Assembly: GCF_025421775.1 (NCBI RefSeq)
Contig: NZ_JAOEFX010000008.1
Span: forward strand, 1 to 64,000
Origin: Paenarthrobacter aurescens
GTDB lineage: Bacteria > Actinomycetota > Actinomycetes > Actinomycetales > Micrococcaceae
Length of the DNA stretch: 64,000 nt
Direction of reading: 5' to 3'
Below, in pieces: positions 37,201-46,825 of this stretch. The notes under the pieces are model-generated. The model ran no database searches. It was not told the origin of the DNA and saw nothing but the letters and a program-made list of their open reading frames with translations. The position numbers and the translations under genes are program-made. Every line of letters begins with the position of its first letter. The first letter of the stretch is position 1.

Positions 37201-37374
37201 AAGTGTGGCGTGGGCTGGGTGGAACGCTCCTGGGGCAAGATCACCGTCAACTGCACCAAGGACATCTACGGAAACGGCACCCCGTGGTACCGGCTCCAGG
37301 GGTCACCCAAGGATGGCTGGTACGTGAAGTCCACCACGGTGGACCTCTACGGCCCCCGTCCCGGCGGCTGCTAG
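31270..37374 (+). CDS. Giant membrane-anchored Ig-like/FN3 repeat protein B
   Basis: A tandem paralogue of the preceding protein (2034 residues) with the same order: basic N-terminus (LNKRRNKKY), TM helix, propeller-like domain, about 11 Ig-like repeats with DNDSDPDGD/KNDEDPDG turns, about five FN3 domains and a Cys-rich cap ending in GPRPGGC. Near-identical blocks include YPGFKTTEV, DGGVWVVSKTKN, ASPSYVFRVNRDLVVLNDVN and the FN3 TGLTNNVKY. The caps have diverged; here CPGKPGQTDSY, WYRLQGSPKDGWYVKS is SH3-like. I start at GTG 31270 giving MRNFFGKLG; a longer frame to 31177 would run through the leader. MoxR follows after 57 bases in the same orientation. Two diverged copies suggest hetero-oligomer partners or different ligands. 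Confidence 0.85.
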   Translation: MRNFFGKLGLNKRRNKKYIAGTAATAAGALLITGAVLYPGFKTTEVDLNDGGVWVVSKTKNAVGRLNYPSRVLDGAVTPATTTFDVLQHDGNVFVDDESGSTINQVSAANLKLGGDKQLPSSSQVSYGSTVLSVTDPARGKVWALSPSTVNGFDEEGTEPVLTGDQGLVSAVGTDNRIYTADPGKGEITVTTVDANGERTDSQVTKVDELKGAGDLQIAVVGDKPVVLDAGSGNLFLPGGRKLQLQDAREAKLQQSSGDSGFVAIATRKALLKQPLDGSTAATVNADGEGVPAAPVQVSKCVHAAWSGANKYVRDCDNDADDKKNDVPKASASPSYVFRVNRDLVVLNDVNSGSVWLVNQNMQLVNNWDDVVPPKNQSDDQDQESADNNTINVLPDRTKPNRAPETKPDEFGVRPGRTSILSVLDNDSDPDGDVLTAAVGANGPKSGALENIYGGSAFQIKVPADAKPGTETFDYNASDGRGLSAGGQATLRVVAPEENRPPFFKRGEPTTMLVEQGKSVSQNILTDWMDPDGDDLVLLDAKSDNDQDQVKVRRDGLLTYQDSGAAPGKKTVTITVWDGRATTTGRVVVNVQPPGALAPVVNADHVTAVVGQDLVIAPLKNDVDPNGGALRVAHVEAAGPAELGPVTDGGTFTFRSTTPGPIYLTYIASNGPQSSQGLIRVDVESGKDAGAPVAVHDVALLPVGGSVLVDPLANDSDPSGGVLVLQSVTVPDGSSASVSVIDHSVLRVTDVLGAKEPFVFSYTMSNGRGSATGTVGVVPVPAPAVVEAPQPKPDEVNVRVNDVVTIPVLANDTHPQGEELSVDPVLAQSIPEEDGKAFVSEKTLRFIAGPTPKTVRAIYNAVDPQGQKSAAAVTIHILPLEGAQNSRPQPQNLTARVVAGGSVRIPVPLDGIDPDGDSVQLTGIDSTPTMGTATAGSSFIDFVAAGDGAGTDSFRYKVIDRQGAVNTGTVTVGVAPRGEDNQKPAPVDDEVQVRPGRQIAVDATANDTDPDGDIIRILTDSIEADAGLEAQVSKTSGRVLVTAPAAEGTVNVRYSVADDRDAVGNASIRVIVKNDIPLQAPIARDDRVTSAQTLGKTAVDVPVLKNDEDPDGVGENLKVTTGLETARPGSEGNVVVDLTEQPQLVPYTVEDVDGQKSTAVIWVPGIGQQVPTLAKDEVVEMVSGQSVTVNLAEWVKVREGKSPRLTQADRIKLIGADGSDPVAGNGTALKYTAGAEYVGPGSISFEVTDGSGPDDPNGLKSTLSIRTKVLPDPNKNNPPVLLGSDVDVPKGDSASLDLGKLTSDPDSDDVQNMKYELAGAAPGGFRVSIDGKTLKVSAEDSVQIGQSGTVQVKAKDPRGLEAVATYKLSLTASNRPKPVANDDVEPDAQSGKSVTVNALANDSNPFPDTPLKIISAVTETGDGTAEASGGNVTVTPSSGFTGTMVVAYVVGDKTGETSRYATARIRLTVKDKPAPPTTPLAQSVGDQTALLTWNAPADRGSPITKYTVYGENGFKQDCPANTCTLTGLTNNVKYHFAVTATNAINESERSPVSAEVRPDVKPDTPIAPTLKFGDKQLSVAWVPPASKGSPIKSYDLEISPAPAGQNPQIQNLTGNSHVWTGLTNGVAYKVRVLARNDAKEPSEWSPYSAAETPAGVPATPAAPSVSGAGSLGEQSQLQVSWAAPNNNGDAVSAYTLTTYRGGAVVTTQSVGATSQNVTVTNSEADYTFTVSATNKAGVSGVSQQSAAIRAAGKPGMVAAPTAALVETNAAGGKIRVAFNPLSQKDRNGATANEISYRYALTSGASSGAIPAGGGVIAAPNGQDTAVVVWAVSSRNPTPGDRSPASNTVNPYGLAAAPTVTGSKSSGVGDKTVSWTWNQPSGNGRPVTGYQYSLDGGGWTDTGQRSFSTSVGFSETHTLRVRAISGGQAGNVGSDTSRSGSAPPPPEPTSQIQVDAGSVRTCPGKPGQTDSYTPGSPAKCGVGWVERSWGKITVNCTKDIYGNGTPWYRLQGSPKDGWYVKSTTVDLYGPRPGGC

Positions 37375-37431
37375 GCCCATGGCAACTACAACGTCAACCC
37401 CCCACCGAAACATAAGGAACAGGATCAACCG

Positions 37432-38403
37432 ATGACCATGACAAACGAGCAGGCCGTATGGTTTGCAGAAACGTTCGAGAAGCTCGTGGCCAACGTGGGC
37501 AAGGCTGTCCTCGGCAAAGAGCACGTCATCCGGCTGACCTTCACCGCGATGCTGGCCGAGGGCCACGTCCTGTTTGAAGATGCGCCGGGTACAGGCAAGA
37601 CCTCGCTGGCCCGTGCCTTGGCAGCAACTGTTCAGGGCTCGCACAACCGCATCCAGTTCACGCCGGACCTCCTGCCGTCCGACGTGACGGGTGTGACCAT
37701 CTACGACCAGAAGACCCAGAAGTTCGAGTTCCACAAGGGGCCGGTGTTCAACAACATCGTCCTGGCCGACGAAATCAACCGTGCCTCGCCGAAGACCCAG
37801 TCCGCGTTGCTGGAGGTCATGGAAGAGTCGCGCGTGACCGTGGATGGAACCACGTATGAGGCAGGCCGCCCATTCATGGTGCTGGCAACCCAGAACCCGA
37901 TCGAGCAGGCCGGCACCTACCGCCTGCCGGAAGCGCAGCTGGACCGCTTCCTGATCAAGACATCCATCGGCTACCCGGACCACGCCTCCACGGTGCGCCT
38001 GTTGGGTGGTGCCAACCTGAAGGACCGGTCGAAGGAACTGACCCCGCTCATCACCACCCAGGCTGTGGCCGATATGGCAGACCTTGCGGCCACCACCCAC
38101 GTGGACACGGCTGTCCTGGAGTACATTTCGCGTCTGTGCGAGGAGACCCGCAACGCGTCAGAGACACGCCTCGGCGTTTCGGTTCGTGGTGCACTGGCTA
38201 TGGTTCGTGCCGCCAAGGTGTGGGCTGCGGGCCAGGGCCGCAACTTCGTGCTTCCGGATGACATCAAGGAACTCGCCCCTGTGGTGTGGACCCACCGTTT
38301 GGTGATGGATCCTGAGGCGGAATTCTCCGGTGCAACGCCTGACGTTGTCCTCACCCGCGTCCTGGCCGACGTCGCCGCCCCGCAGCAACGCGCCACCGCA
38401 TAG
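37432..38403 (+). CDS. MoxR-family AAA+ ATPase
   Basis: A chaperone-like ATPase that remodels partner proteins, usually encoded with DUF58 and transglutaminase-like proteins. The 323 residues contain Walker A (APGTGKTS, 51-58), Walker B (VLADEINRASPKTQ), sensor I (VLATQNPIEQ), the arginine-finger region (YRLPEAQLDRFL), and the C-terminal lid with ETRLGVSVRGALAMVRAAK. ATG 37432 follows an AGGA site. It opens the MoxR-DUF58-transglutaminase trio. In this locus it may assemble or activate the membrane complex. Confidence 0.92.
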   Translation: MTMTNEQAVWFAETFEKLVANVGKAVLGKEHVIRLTFTAMLAEGHVLFEDAPGTGKTSLARALAATVQGSHNRIQFTPDLLPSDVTGVTIYDQKTQKFEFHKGPVFNNIVLADEINRASPKTQSALLEVMEESRVTVDGTTYEAGRPFMVLATQNPIEQAGTYRLPEAQLDRFLIKTSIGYPDHASTVRLLGGANLKDRSKELTPLITTQAVADMADLAATTHVDTAVLEYISRLCEETRNASETRLGVSVRGALAMVRAAKVWAAGQGRNFVLPDDIKELAPVVWTHRLVMDPEAEFSGATPDVVLTRVLADVAAPQQRATA

Positions 38404-38485
38404 GCCGAGCCGGCACACCAAGCCGGCCCACCAACCTGGCGTATCGCCTCCCCACCTGCACCCCAGCCCTAACAAAGGTCCCTAC

Positions 38486-39889
38486 ATGTCCTCCAGCACA
38501 CCCCTGAACAGGGCTGCTGACTCGCTCAAGCGCGCTACGTCAGCGCTTGGCGGCAAGCTGCGCAGCCTGCGTGGCACCGGCGTCGACGCAGGAAAGCGTC
38601 CCGTCCGCCCAGGAAAACCGGGCAAGTCCAGCTCCCTGCACCCGGCCGCCGTGTGGGCCGAAGCCGCGGGAACAGCCGGCCAGTTCCTCTCACCGGCCTG
38701 GAACAACGTGCGCGGAGTGTGGCTGAAGTTCGTGTGGCCGGTCCTGGCGGTGGTGAGCCTGCTGGGCTGGGTGGTCCTGGCCGCTGCGATCGGGCTGTGG
38801 TGGGCCGGGCAGGCCTGGGGCTGGCAAGAGGCCAAGTCCGCGGCGATGGTCGCTTTCCTGCTGTTCGTCCTGGCCATTGCGTTCATCGTGGGCCGCTCGG
38901 CGTACGGCGTGGTCCTGGACCTCGCCCGCACGCGTGTTGCTGTGGGAGACGACGCCGTAGGCAGCATTGCGGTTTCCAACGTATCCACCAGGCCGCTGCT
39001 GCCCGCATCACTGGAACTGCCGGTCGGTGCCAACACGGCGGTGTTCCACCTGCCCCGCATGAAGCCGGCCCAGGTGCATGAGGACCTCTTCACCATTCCT
39101 ACGGCCCGGCGTGCCGTGATCGTAGTGGGTCCGGTTCGTTCCGTTCGGGCAGACCCCCTCCACCTTCTCCGACGCCGCGTGATGTGGACAGAGCCCGTGG
39201 ACTTGTACGTCCATCCCCGCACGGTTTCGCTGGGCAGCTCGGCCGCGGGCTTCATCCGCGACCTTGAAGGCATGCCCACCACGGAGCTTTCCAGTGCCGA
39301 CGTGTCCTTCCACGCACTGCGCGATTACGTTCCCGGGGACGATCGCCGCCACATCCACTGGAAAACCACCGCACGCACCAACAAGCTCATGGTCCGCCAA
39401 TTCGAGGAAACCCGCCGCGCGCACCTCGCCATTGCGCTGTCCATCAACACCGATGAATACGACTCCGAGCCGGAGTTCGAGATGGCCATCTCCGTGGCAG
39501 CATCCATCGGGCGCCAGGCCATCAGTGAACAGCGCGACCTTGACGTCTTGACCCAAAAGGGGCCGCTCCGCTGCGAAACCGGCCGCAACTTACTGGACGA
39601 CGCCACCCGGATTGTCGGGGCGCCGATGCGGAAGACCGCCGTCGATCTCGCCCGGAACCTGTCCGACGCCGTCCCGAACGCCTCCGTTGTCTTCTTCGTG
39701 GTGGGCAGTCACGTGACAGCAACCCAGCTCCGTACCTGCGCCGCCTCTGTGCCTCCCGGGGTCCGCAGCCTGGCAGTGCGCGTGCAACCCGGTGCGGCGC
39801 CGTCGAGGGCCAACATCGCGGACCTGACGGTCCTCACCGTTGGTGACCTGGACGATCTGGCCATTGTTCTTCGAAAGGCGGCAGCATGA
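38486..39889 (+). CDS. DUF58 membrane protein (MoxR partner)
   Basis: A 467-residue protein. A basic ~60-residue cytoplasmic N-terminus precedes two TM helices (FVWPVLAVVSLLGWVVLAAA and AAMVAFLLFVLAIAFIVG). A soluble C-terminal half contains the DUF58 signature YVPGDDRRHIHWKTTARTNK, then MVRQFEET and a vWA-like fold. Start ATG 38486 lies behind AAAGG, and its stop overlaps the next ATG by four bases (ATGA). DUF58 proteins pair with MoxR ATPases; the molecular role is not known. Confidence 0.9.
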   Translation: MSSSTPLNRAADSLKRATSALGGKLRSLRGTGVDAGKRPVRPGKPGKSSSLHPAAVWAEAAGTAGQFLSPAWNNVRGVWLKFVWPVLAVVSLLGWVVLAAAIGLWWAGQAWGWQEAKSAAMVAFLLFVLAIAFIVGRSAYGVVLDLARTRVAVGDDAVGSIAVSNVSTRPLLPASLELPVGANTAVFHLPRMKPAQVHEDLFTIPTARRAVIVVGPVRSVRADPLHLLRRRVMWTEPVDLYVHPRTVSLGSSAAGFIRDLEGMPTTELSSADVSFHALRDYVPGDDRRHIHWKTTARTNKLMVRQFEETRRAHLAIALSINTDEYDSEPEFEMAISVAASIGRQAISEQRDLDVLTQKGPLRCETGRNLLDDATRIVGAPMRKTAVDLARNLSDAVPNASVVFFVVGSHVTATQLRTCAASVPPGVRSLAVRVQPGAAPSRANIADLTVLTVGDLDDLAIVLRKAAA

Positions 39890-42381
39890 GCACCGCGCCG
39901 AACCAACGCGAGCGTCCCCGCGCCGCCAAAGGATCCAGGTCAACAGGCCGCGCCAACCGCGGCGGGGGATCGATCTTTGCCGACGGCCGCCCGTTGTGGC
40001 ACTTCGCCGTTGACTGCGGTGCCCTGGTGGTGCTGCTGTTCCTGGGCGTCCTCGGCTTCAGCCTGAGTTTCGGGGGAGACCCTCACTATCTGATCGCAGG
40101 CTTGGGCGGCGTACTGCTGGGATTGGGTATTGCAGTCCTGAACGCCCACCTTCGCCTGGGGCTGCTGATCACTGCCGCCCTGGCCTTCGGCGCCTACATG
40201 CTCTTCGGATCCGCACTGGCCGTACCCGATTCAGCGGTGTTCGGCTTCCTGCCAAGCCTCGATTCTCTGCGGACGCTGCTGTTGGGCGTGGTGTTCTCCT
40301 GGAAGGACATGCTGACTGTTGGCGTTCCCGTGGGCACGGCCAACGGCATGCTCATTGTGCCGTTCCTCAGCTCGTTGGTGACCGCCCTGGCCGCGGGCCT
40401 GCTGACGTGGCGCCTGAAGAGCCCATACTGGCCTTTGTTGCCTGTGTTGGTGTTGTTCGTGACGGGTATCGCCTTCAGCACCAGCGCCGGTTTCCTCAAC
40501 GTGGAGCGCGGCGTCTCACTGACCATCATCTCGATCGTCTGGGCGACTTTTCGCCGGGACGTACTCCGCCAGCGGAGCACCAAGACGGTTTCGGCCAACA
40601 GGCCGGATTCCGACGCCGGTGCTGCCCGTCGTGGCCAACTCCGCCGGTTGGGGACTGCTGCTGCCGTCATCGCCGTCGCTGTCGGCGTCACTGCCATCGC
40701 CTCGCCGATTGTCACCGCCAGCGACGACCGGAAGGTGCTGCGCAACACCATCGTCCCGCCCTTCGATCCCCGCGACTACATCACGCCACTGGCCAGCTTC
40801 CGGAACTTCGTCAAGGACGAGAAGGACAGCACGCTGTTCACCGTCAAGGGCTTGCCCAAGGACGCTCGCGTGCGCCTCGCCGCGCTGGATGCCTTCAACG
40901 GCCTGAACTACACCATGGATCCCAACAGCTCCGGCAACTTCAGCAAGGTCGGCGACGCCCGCTCGCTCAATACGCTGGCTGACACCGGGAGCCCGGTAAA
41001 GGGCACCAACTACACCTTGGACATCACCATTGAGGATTATCAGGGCTACTTCGTCCCGGGCGGCCGGCACACCACCGGCATGAGCTTCGCAGACACCTCC
41101 GGTGCGGCGTCGGGGCTCTACTTCAACGCGGGTACGGACACCGCAGTCACCACCAAGGGCCTCGCCAAGGGGGAGAACTACACAGTCCAGGTCGCTGATC
41201 CCGGTACTCTGGAGCACGGCCAGCTGACCCAGTATGACTTCGCGAAGCTGACGTTGCCTGAGGCCGAGGAAGTGCCGCCGATTGTGGCTTCCCAGGCCAA
41301 CGAGATCTCCGCGGATGCGCCCACGGCCATCGACCGCGTCCGGCAGATCGAGGCACACTTCCAGAAGAGTGGTGCGTTCAGTAATGGCCTGGTGGCTGAC
41401 GGACAGCTTCCCAGCCTGCCCGGCCACAGCGCCGCACGTGTCCGCAACATGCTCTCGGCCAAGCAGATGCTTGGCGACGACGAACAGTACGCCGTCTCCA
41501 TGTCCCTTATGCTCCGCCACCTCGGCATTCCGTCGCGCGTGGTGATGGGCTTCTACCCGGATCCCAAGAGCCCCGAAAACGGCGCCGGCGATGTCAAGAT
41601 CACCGGCAAGGACGTCCACGCCTGGGTTGAGGTGGCCTTTGACCGCGTCGGTTGGGTGCCGTTCGATCCCACGCCGCCCAAGGACAACGTGCCCATCCCG
41701 CCGGACCCGATCAACAAGTCCAAGCCCAAGCCGCAGGTACTTCAGCCGCCGCCCCCGCCGCAGGAACCGGCGGACCTGCCGCCCGACTCCACACCGGATG
41801 CCCTGGACGCTGATGAGAAGAAAAACAACCCCTGGCTTTTCTGGGGTCCGCTGTTGGCGGCCATCGGCGTGGCGCTGATTCCGCTCGGGATCCTCGCCTT
41901 GCCGCTGTTGCTGATCCTCCTGTTGAAAGCACGACGCCGGAAGGCACGTTTCCGTGACGGCCACCCCGCCCAGCGGGTCGGCGGTGGTTGGAATGAAGTG
42001 ATCAGCCTGGCCACCGACATGGGTGCCTCGATCGACACCAAGTCCACGCGGCGTGAATCGGCCACGGTTATCGCCGACGCTTTCCCGACTGCCGGCACCA
42101 CCACCACGATGCTCGCGCACCGGGCCGACGCCGCAGTATTCGGTGCCGGCCAGCCGAGCGAGGACGAGGTCAAGCACTACTGGGAGATCGTGGATTCGTC
42201 ATTGACGGACATCACGGGAAGCGTCGGTTTCTGGAAACGGCAGCAGGCACGGTTCTCGCCGCGGTCGCTGCTCTCGGACGGCAGGGCAGCCCTGCGCCGC
42301 CGGGATCAGGCAACCGTTGATCCAAATACCCGCCGCCGCTTCAGGTTGCCGTTCAAGAAGGACACCACGGATGAACAATGA
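39886..42381 (+). CDS. Transglutaminase-like membrane protein lacking the catalytic cysteine
   Basis: The TgpA-like third partner of the MoxR-DUF58 trio, 831 residues. Several TM helices fill residues ~40-270, an extracytoplasmic region with a transglutaminase-core fold spans ~450-600, and a Pro-rich linker leads to a final TM helix (LFWGPLLAAIGVALIPLGIL) and a cytoplasmic tail. The core aligns well (MLRHLGIPSRVVMGFY, His578 in DVHAWVEV, Asp594 in VPFDPTPP). At the catalytic Cys position, however, it reads GDDEQYA (Asp532), where active enzymes have G-x-C. It should therefore be a non-catalytic, binding or structural version. It overlaps DUF58 by 4 bases and the next gene by 11. Confidence 0.9.
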   Translation: MSTAPNQRERPRAAKGSRSTGRANRGGGSIFADGRPLWHFAVDCGALVVLLFLGVLGFSLSFGGDPHYLIAGLGGVLLGLGIAVLNAHLRLGLLITAALAFGAYMLFGSALAVPDSAVFGFLPSLDSLRTLLLGVVFSWKDMLTVGVPVGTANGMLIVPFLSSLVTALAAGLLTWRLKSPYWPLLPVLVLFVTGIAFSTSAGFLNVERGVSLTIISIVWATFRRDVLRQRSTKTVSANRPDSDAGAARRGQLRRLGTAAAVIAVAVGVTAIASPIVTASDDRKVLRNTIVPPFDPRDYITPLASFRNFVKDEKDSTLFTVKGLPKDARVRLAALDAFNGLNYTMDPNSSGNFSKVGDARSLNTLADTGSPVKGTNYTLDITIEDYQGYFVPGGRHTTGMSFADTSGAASGLYFNAGTDTAVTTKGLAKGENYTVQVADPGTLEHGQLTQYDFAKLTLPEAEEVPPIVASQANEISADAPTAIDRVRQIEAHFQKSGAFSNGLVADGQLPSLPGHSAARVRNMLSAKQMLGDDEQYAVSMSLMLRHLGIPSRVVMGFYPDPKSPENGAGDVKITGKDVHAWVEVAFDRVGWVPFDPTPPKDNVPIPPDPINKSKPKPQVLQPPPPPQEPADLPPDSTPDALDADEKKNNPWLFWGPLLAAIGVALIPLGILALPLLLILLLKARRRKARFRDGHPAQRVGGGWNEVISLATDMGASIDTKSTRRESATVIADAFPTAGTTTTMLAHRADAAVFGAGQPSEDEVKHYWEIVDSSLTDITGSVGFWKRQQARFSPRSLLSDGRAALRRRDQATVDPNTRRRFRLPFKKDTTDEQ

Positions 42382-43953
42382 GGCAGAACTTTGCCCGGCC
42401 TGCAGGCATGCGGTCCGTCCGGGGGCAGCGTTTTGTACCCAATGCGGTTCACCGCTGACCAACCGCGGAGCGCGCAAGGAAGGGAACATCAACCACGCCC
42501 GGAAGGCCGCCTTGGAGTTCGCAACCCGGCAGGGCCTGCCCGATCCCGGTAGTATCTCGGTAGTGTCGGCGCCGGCGTCGCCAACACGCCCCGTGACTCC
42601 GGGACCGACCACTACGCCGGACAGAATGACTGGGCCAGGGGGAGGGACCACTATGACCACGAAGCTAGAATTGGTGCCCGCGTCTGCCGGGAAGCGGCTC
42701 GGTGCAGCCGTCCTGGACTGGCTGGGTCCCATCGCAGTGCTTGCCACCACGTTCGCCATCGGAATTGCCGGCATTACGCAAACCCGCAAGAACGGCTTCA
42801 TCGTCTACGACACTGGCCTGCTGGTCCTCTTGGGCAGCATTGGCCTGGGCGTGACAGTGGTGTACATCTTCGTGCTGCTTGCGCTTGAGGCCAAGTCAGG
42901 AAACACCATTGGCAACCAGCTCATGGGAATCCGCAGTTCAGATGCTGACGGCTACGCTCCCGGGGCCGGGGCCGTATTCGTCCGTGGCATCATTACCGGT
43001 GGCGTCCTGCTCCTCGGCGGAATTGCCTCAGTCATTCTTTCTGCCCTCGGCTTGATTGACCTGGTCCTGTTTATTGGCCTGCCGCTGATGTTCCTCGGCG
43101 TCGTGTGGGCCATCCTCGTGGTGGTATCCAACGCCTGGGACAAGAACGGCAAGTTGCGCGGCTGGCAGGACAAAGCCGCGAAGTCCTTGGTGTTCGATGT
43201 CAACAATGGACGCAACCCCGTGGCTACCGGCGGCATCCAGGGCCCATACAGTTTTGCTCCAGTGGACCTCCCGCCGGTGCAACCCGTCGCGTCACCGGTC
43301 CCGTCCGGCGCAGCGGGCGCTTCTTCCGTGGCCACTGCGTCCATGGCGACTCCGTCGGTGGCCCTTCCGTCCAGCGCCGGGCAGGTGGTGCCCGCCCAGG
43401 TCAGTCCTGCGGCTGCCGCGCCACAGCCCTCACACGATCCCAACCAGTGGCGCCCTCCGGCAGCACCCCGGCCGACAACGGTTGCATCGCAGCAGGCTCC
43501 CGAGGCGCAGCAGCCAGCAGCCATAATTCCGCCCGCGGCCGTCATTCCGCCTGCCGCCGTGGCTTCGGCCCACCCCGACGACGACGTGGAGCGCACCCAA
43601 ATGCGTCCGGGCGCGATAAGGGCGCAGGCCGTTCTCCGAATCCAGGTCGATGACGGCCAAGACGTCCAGCTCGGTGGGTCTGTCCTTTTGGGACGGAACC
43701 CGGCCCCGCAGCCCGGGGAAGCCGTGGAACAACTGTTGCCCGTCTCCGATCCTGGCCGTTCCATCTCCAAAACCCACTTGCATCTTCGGGTTGACGGCGA
43801 TGGCGTCTGGGTGACTGACCGCAACTCAACCAACGGCAGCGCCGTCACCACGCCCGACGGACTCCAGACACGGCTCCATCCGGGCCAGCCAGTCTTGGTC
43901 CGTCCCGGTTCCACCGTTCACTTTGGGGACCGCTCCTTCCACCTAGGACAAGC

Positions 43954-43957
<4 letters not shown>
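42371..43957 (+). CDS. Zinc-ribbon/RDD membrane protein with C-terminal FHA domain
   Basis: A 528-residue protein. The N-terminal zinc ribbon has Cys8/11/22/25 (CPAC, CTQCG). An RDD domain follows with four hydrophobic segments between ~120 and ~265 (LGAAVLDWLGPIAVLATTF, IGLGVTVVYIFVLLALE). Then comes a ~130-residue Ala/Pro/Gln linker and a C-terminal FHA domain (VLLGRNPAP, SISKTHLHL, DRNSTNGS), which should read phosphothreonine. ATG 42371 lies inside the end of the transglutaminase-like gene, and the stop overlaps the PP2C start (ATGA). It probably recruits phosphorylated partners to the membrane. Confidence 0.88.
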
Positions 43958-44875
<918 letters not shown>

Positions 44876-44889
<14 letters not shown>

Positions 44890-46825
44890 CCGCCTTTCAC
44901 GTGTCCTTTACCAGCACGGCGAATGGTTTGGTGTTGTGCGCAACGGAACCGTGGTGCTGCTGGGACCGGACACGCCACACGCCCTGTTAGATACCGTCTG
45001 GGAGTTGCTGGCATCCGCCCCCGAGGCCCACGAGGTCCTCCACGAGGTGACGGATGCCTTCGGTGTTTCCCTGAGCCGTATCCCTCCGTTCGGGATCATC
45101 GACTCCAAAGAAGCACTCCGGGTGTTCCTCCGAGGCGATCTGGAACTGCTGGTCCAGTTGGCATCAGGCCCGGAACAGCTCACCGGCCGTGACGTCACCA
45201 CGTGGACCGAGCGTCGGATCACCGGCGCTACCTCCTACAGCCTCCGCATTGGTGGCGGTTCGGGCCCTGAGGCGCCGTTGAGCAGCCTCCCATTGAACAG
45301 TCTTCCCCTGACCGAGGGGGTGGTGCTGCTGTCAGTACTTGAAGTTGCCGCCAGCGGGCTTGGGCGCGAAGCCGTGCCCGCCACCCATGCCGCGATCGCT
45401 CCAGTACAGGAACCGGCCACAGACCAGGAAGTCCAGCACGCCGTTCCGGACAGGGTTTCGGATGAAACCATGATCGGCTATACCGAGGCGGACCTTGGCT
45501 TGACCATCGCGCCCGGCCACCTGGGGCTTGCGGCAGAACTGCCTGCCGCAGATGACGCTGCCGATGAACCCGCGGCCGATGAACCTGCGGCCGATGAACC
45601 TGCCGTGGAGGAAGAGCCCTCGCCCAAAGAGCCCTCTCGCAAAGAGCCCTCTCCCAAAGAGCCGGCCGCTGCCGGGGAATCCGCCCCAGCCCAAGAACCT
45701 GCGGCAGAACCTGCCGCAGTACATGAACCGGCTGCCGCGGAACCTGCGTCGCACCGGGAACCTGACGCGGAACCAGCAGCTGTGCCGGAACCAGCCACGC
45801 AGGAGGCCCCTGGGGAGTCCGGGGCTCCTGTCCACACCAGCACCACCGATCCCATGGTTCCGGCGCTGGAAAACACCACCAACTACGACCACTTGTGGGA
45901 CAAGACGGTGATGCGCAACATTGAAGACGCCGCGGTCCGGGTGGACGACGAATCCGATGACCACGATGCTCCTGTCTCCAAAGCGCCGGGAGCTCCGATG
46001 CCTCCTGCACCTGCCGCGGAACCACTGGTGCAGGAGCCGACGCCCAGTGAACCCTCCGGGCCAACCCCGGCAGCAGCTCAAGCTACAGCTTTGATTGAGT
46101 CCGTGCCTTGGCTGCGCAGCGGTTCGGCCGCTCCCGAAGCGGCTTCTGCCGCCCCCGCTGTTCCGGGCAAGCCCACTTCTCCGTCCAGGCCTGGTGGCGA
46201 TCCCGCACCACAGCTGCCCTCAGGCTGGCCACCTGCTCCGTCCCCGGCCCCTGTGGACGAAGATTCAGACCATGACGGCCAGACCATCATGAAGAGCAGC
46301 CTTGCTGCAGGGAACGGGGACTCGGCAAAAGCTTCGCCGGCTGCCCCTGAGGTGGTCGCCGCCAACGGGCCGAGCGTTTTGGCAAGGGTGTGCTCCCAAG
46401 GGCATGCGAACCCGCCCACGTACCCGCAGTGCTCCGTGTGCGGCACGGCCCTGGCCGGCGATGCAGAGCAGGTACCGCGTCCGCGCCTTGGCCGCATGCG
46501 CGTTTCCACCGGGGAACTGATTGATCTTGACCAGTCGTTGATCATCGGCCGGCAGCCCTCGGTTTCCCGGGTCCAAGGCGGAACCATGCCCCGCCTGGTC
46601 CAGGTGGAGAGTCCCGGAGGGGACATCTCCCGTTCCCACGTCGAGGTCCGGCTGGAGGGTTGGCATGTCATGCTGTGCGACCTGAAAGCAACCAACGGCA
46701 CAGTGCTCATCAGGGAAGGCCAGGCACCCCGCCGGCTCGCCCAGAATGAAATGGCCATCCTGTTGGACGGCGACATCGCCGAACTGGGCGACGACATTTC
46801 GTTGCGTTTCGAGGAGATTCTTTGA
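44876..46825 (+). CDS. FHA-domain protein with zinc knuckle and long acidic/proline linker
   Basis: A 649-residue soluble protein. Residues 1-170 form an unrecognised domain (YQHGEWFGVVRNGTVVLLGP, ELLVQLASGPEQL). A ~330-residue disordered Ala/Pro/Glu linker contains 15-base tandem repeats (ADEPA and SPKEP units). A CxxxH/CxxC zinc ribbon lies near 504-525 (CSQGHANPP, CSVCGTAL). The C-terminal FHA domain (LIIGRQPSV, ISRSHVEVR, DLKATNGTV) ends the protein. The linker holds TIMKSS and TVMRNIED threonines that could be kinase sites, which is inference. ATG 44876 has AGGAGGAAGG upstream. Its TGA overlaps the kinase TTG start. Confidence 0.85.
45560..45660 (+). repeat. Two in-frame 15-bp tandem repeats in the FHA linker
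   Basis: Three copies of a 15-base unit encoding ADEPA (45560-45604) are followed by three copies of a 15-base unit encoding PSPKE/PSRKE (about 45616-45660). Both keep the frame and could expand or contract by slippage to change linker length. Confidence 0.8.
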
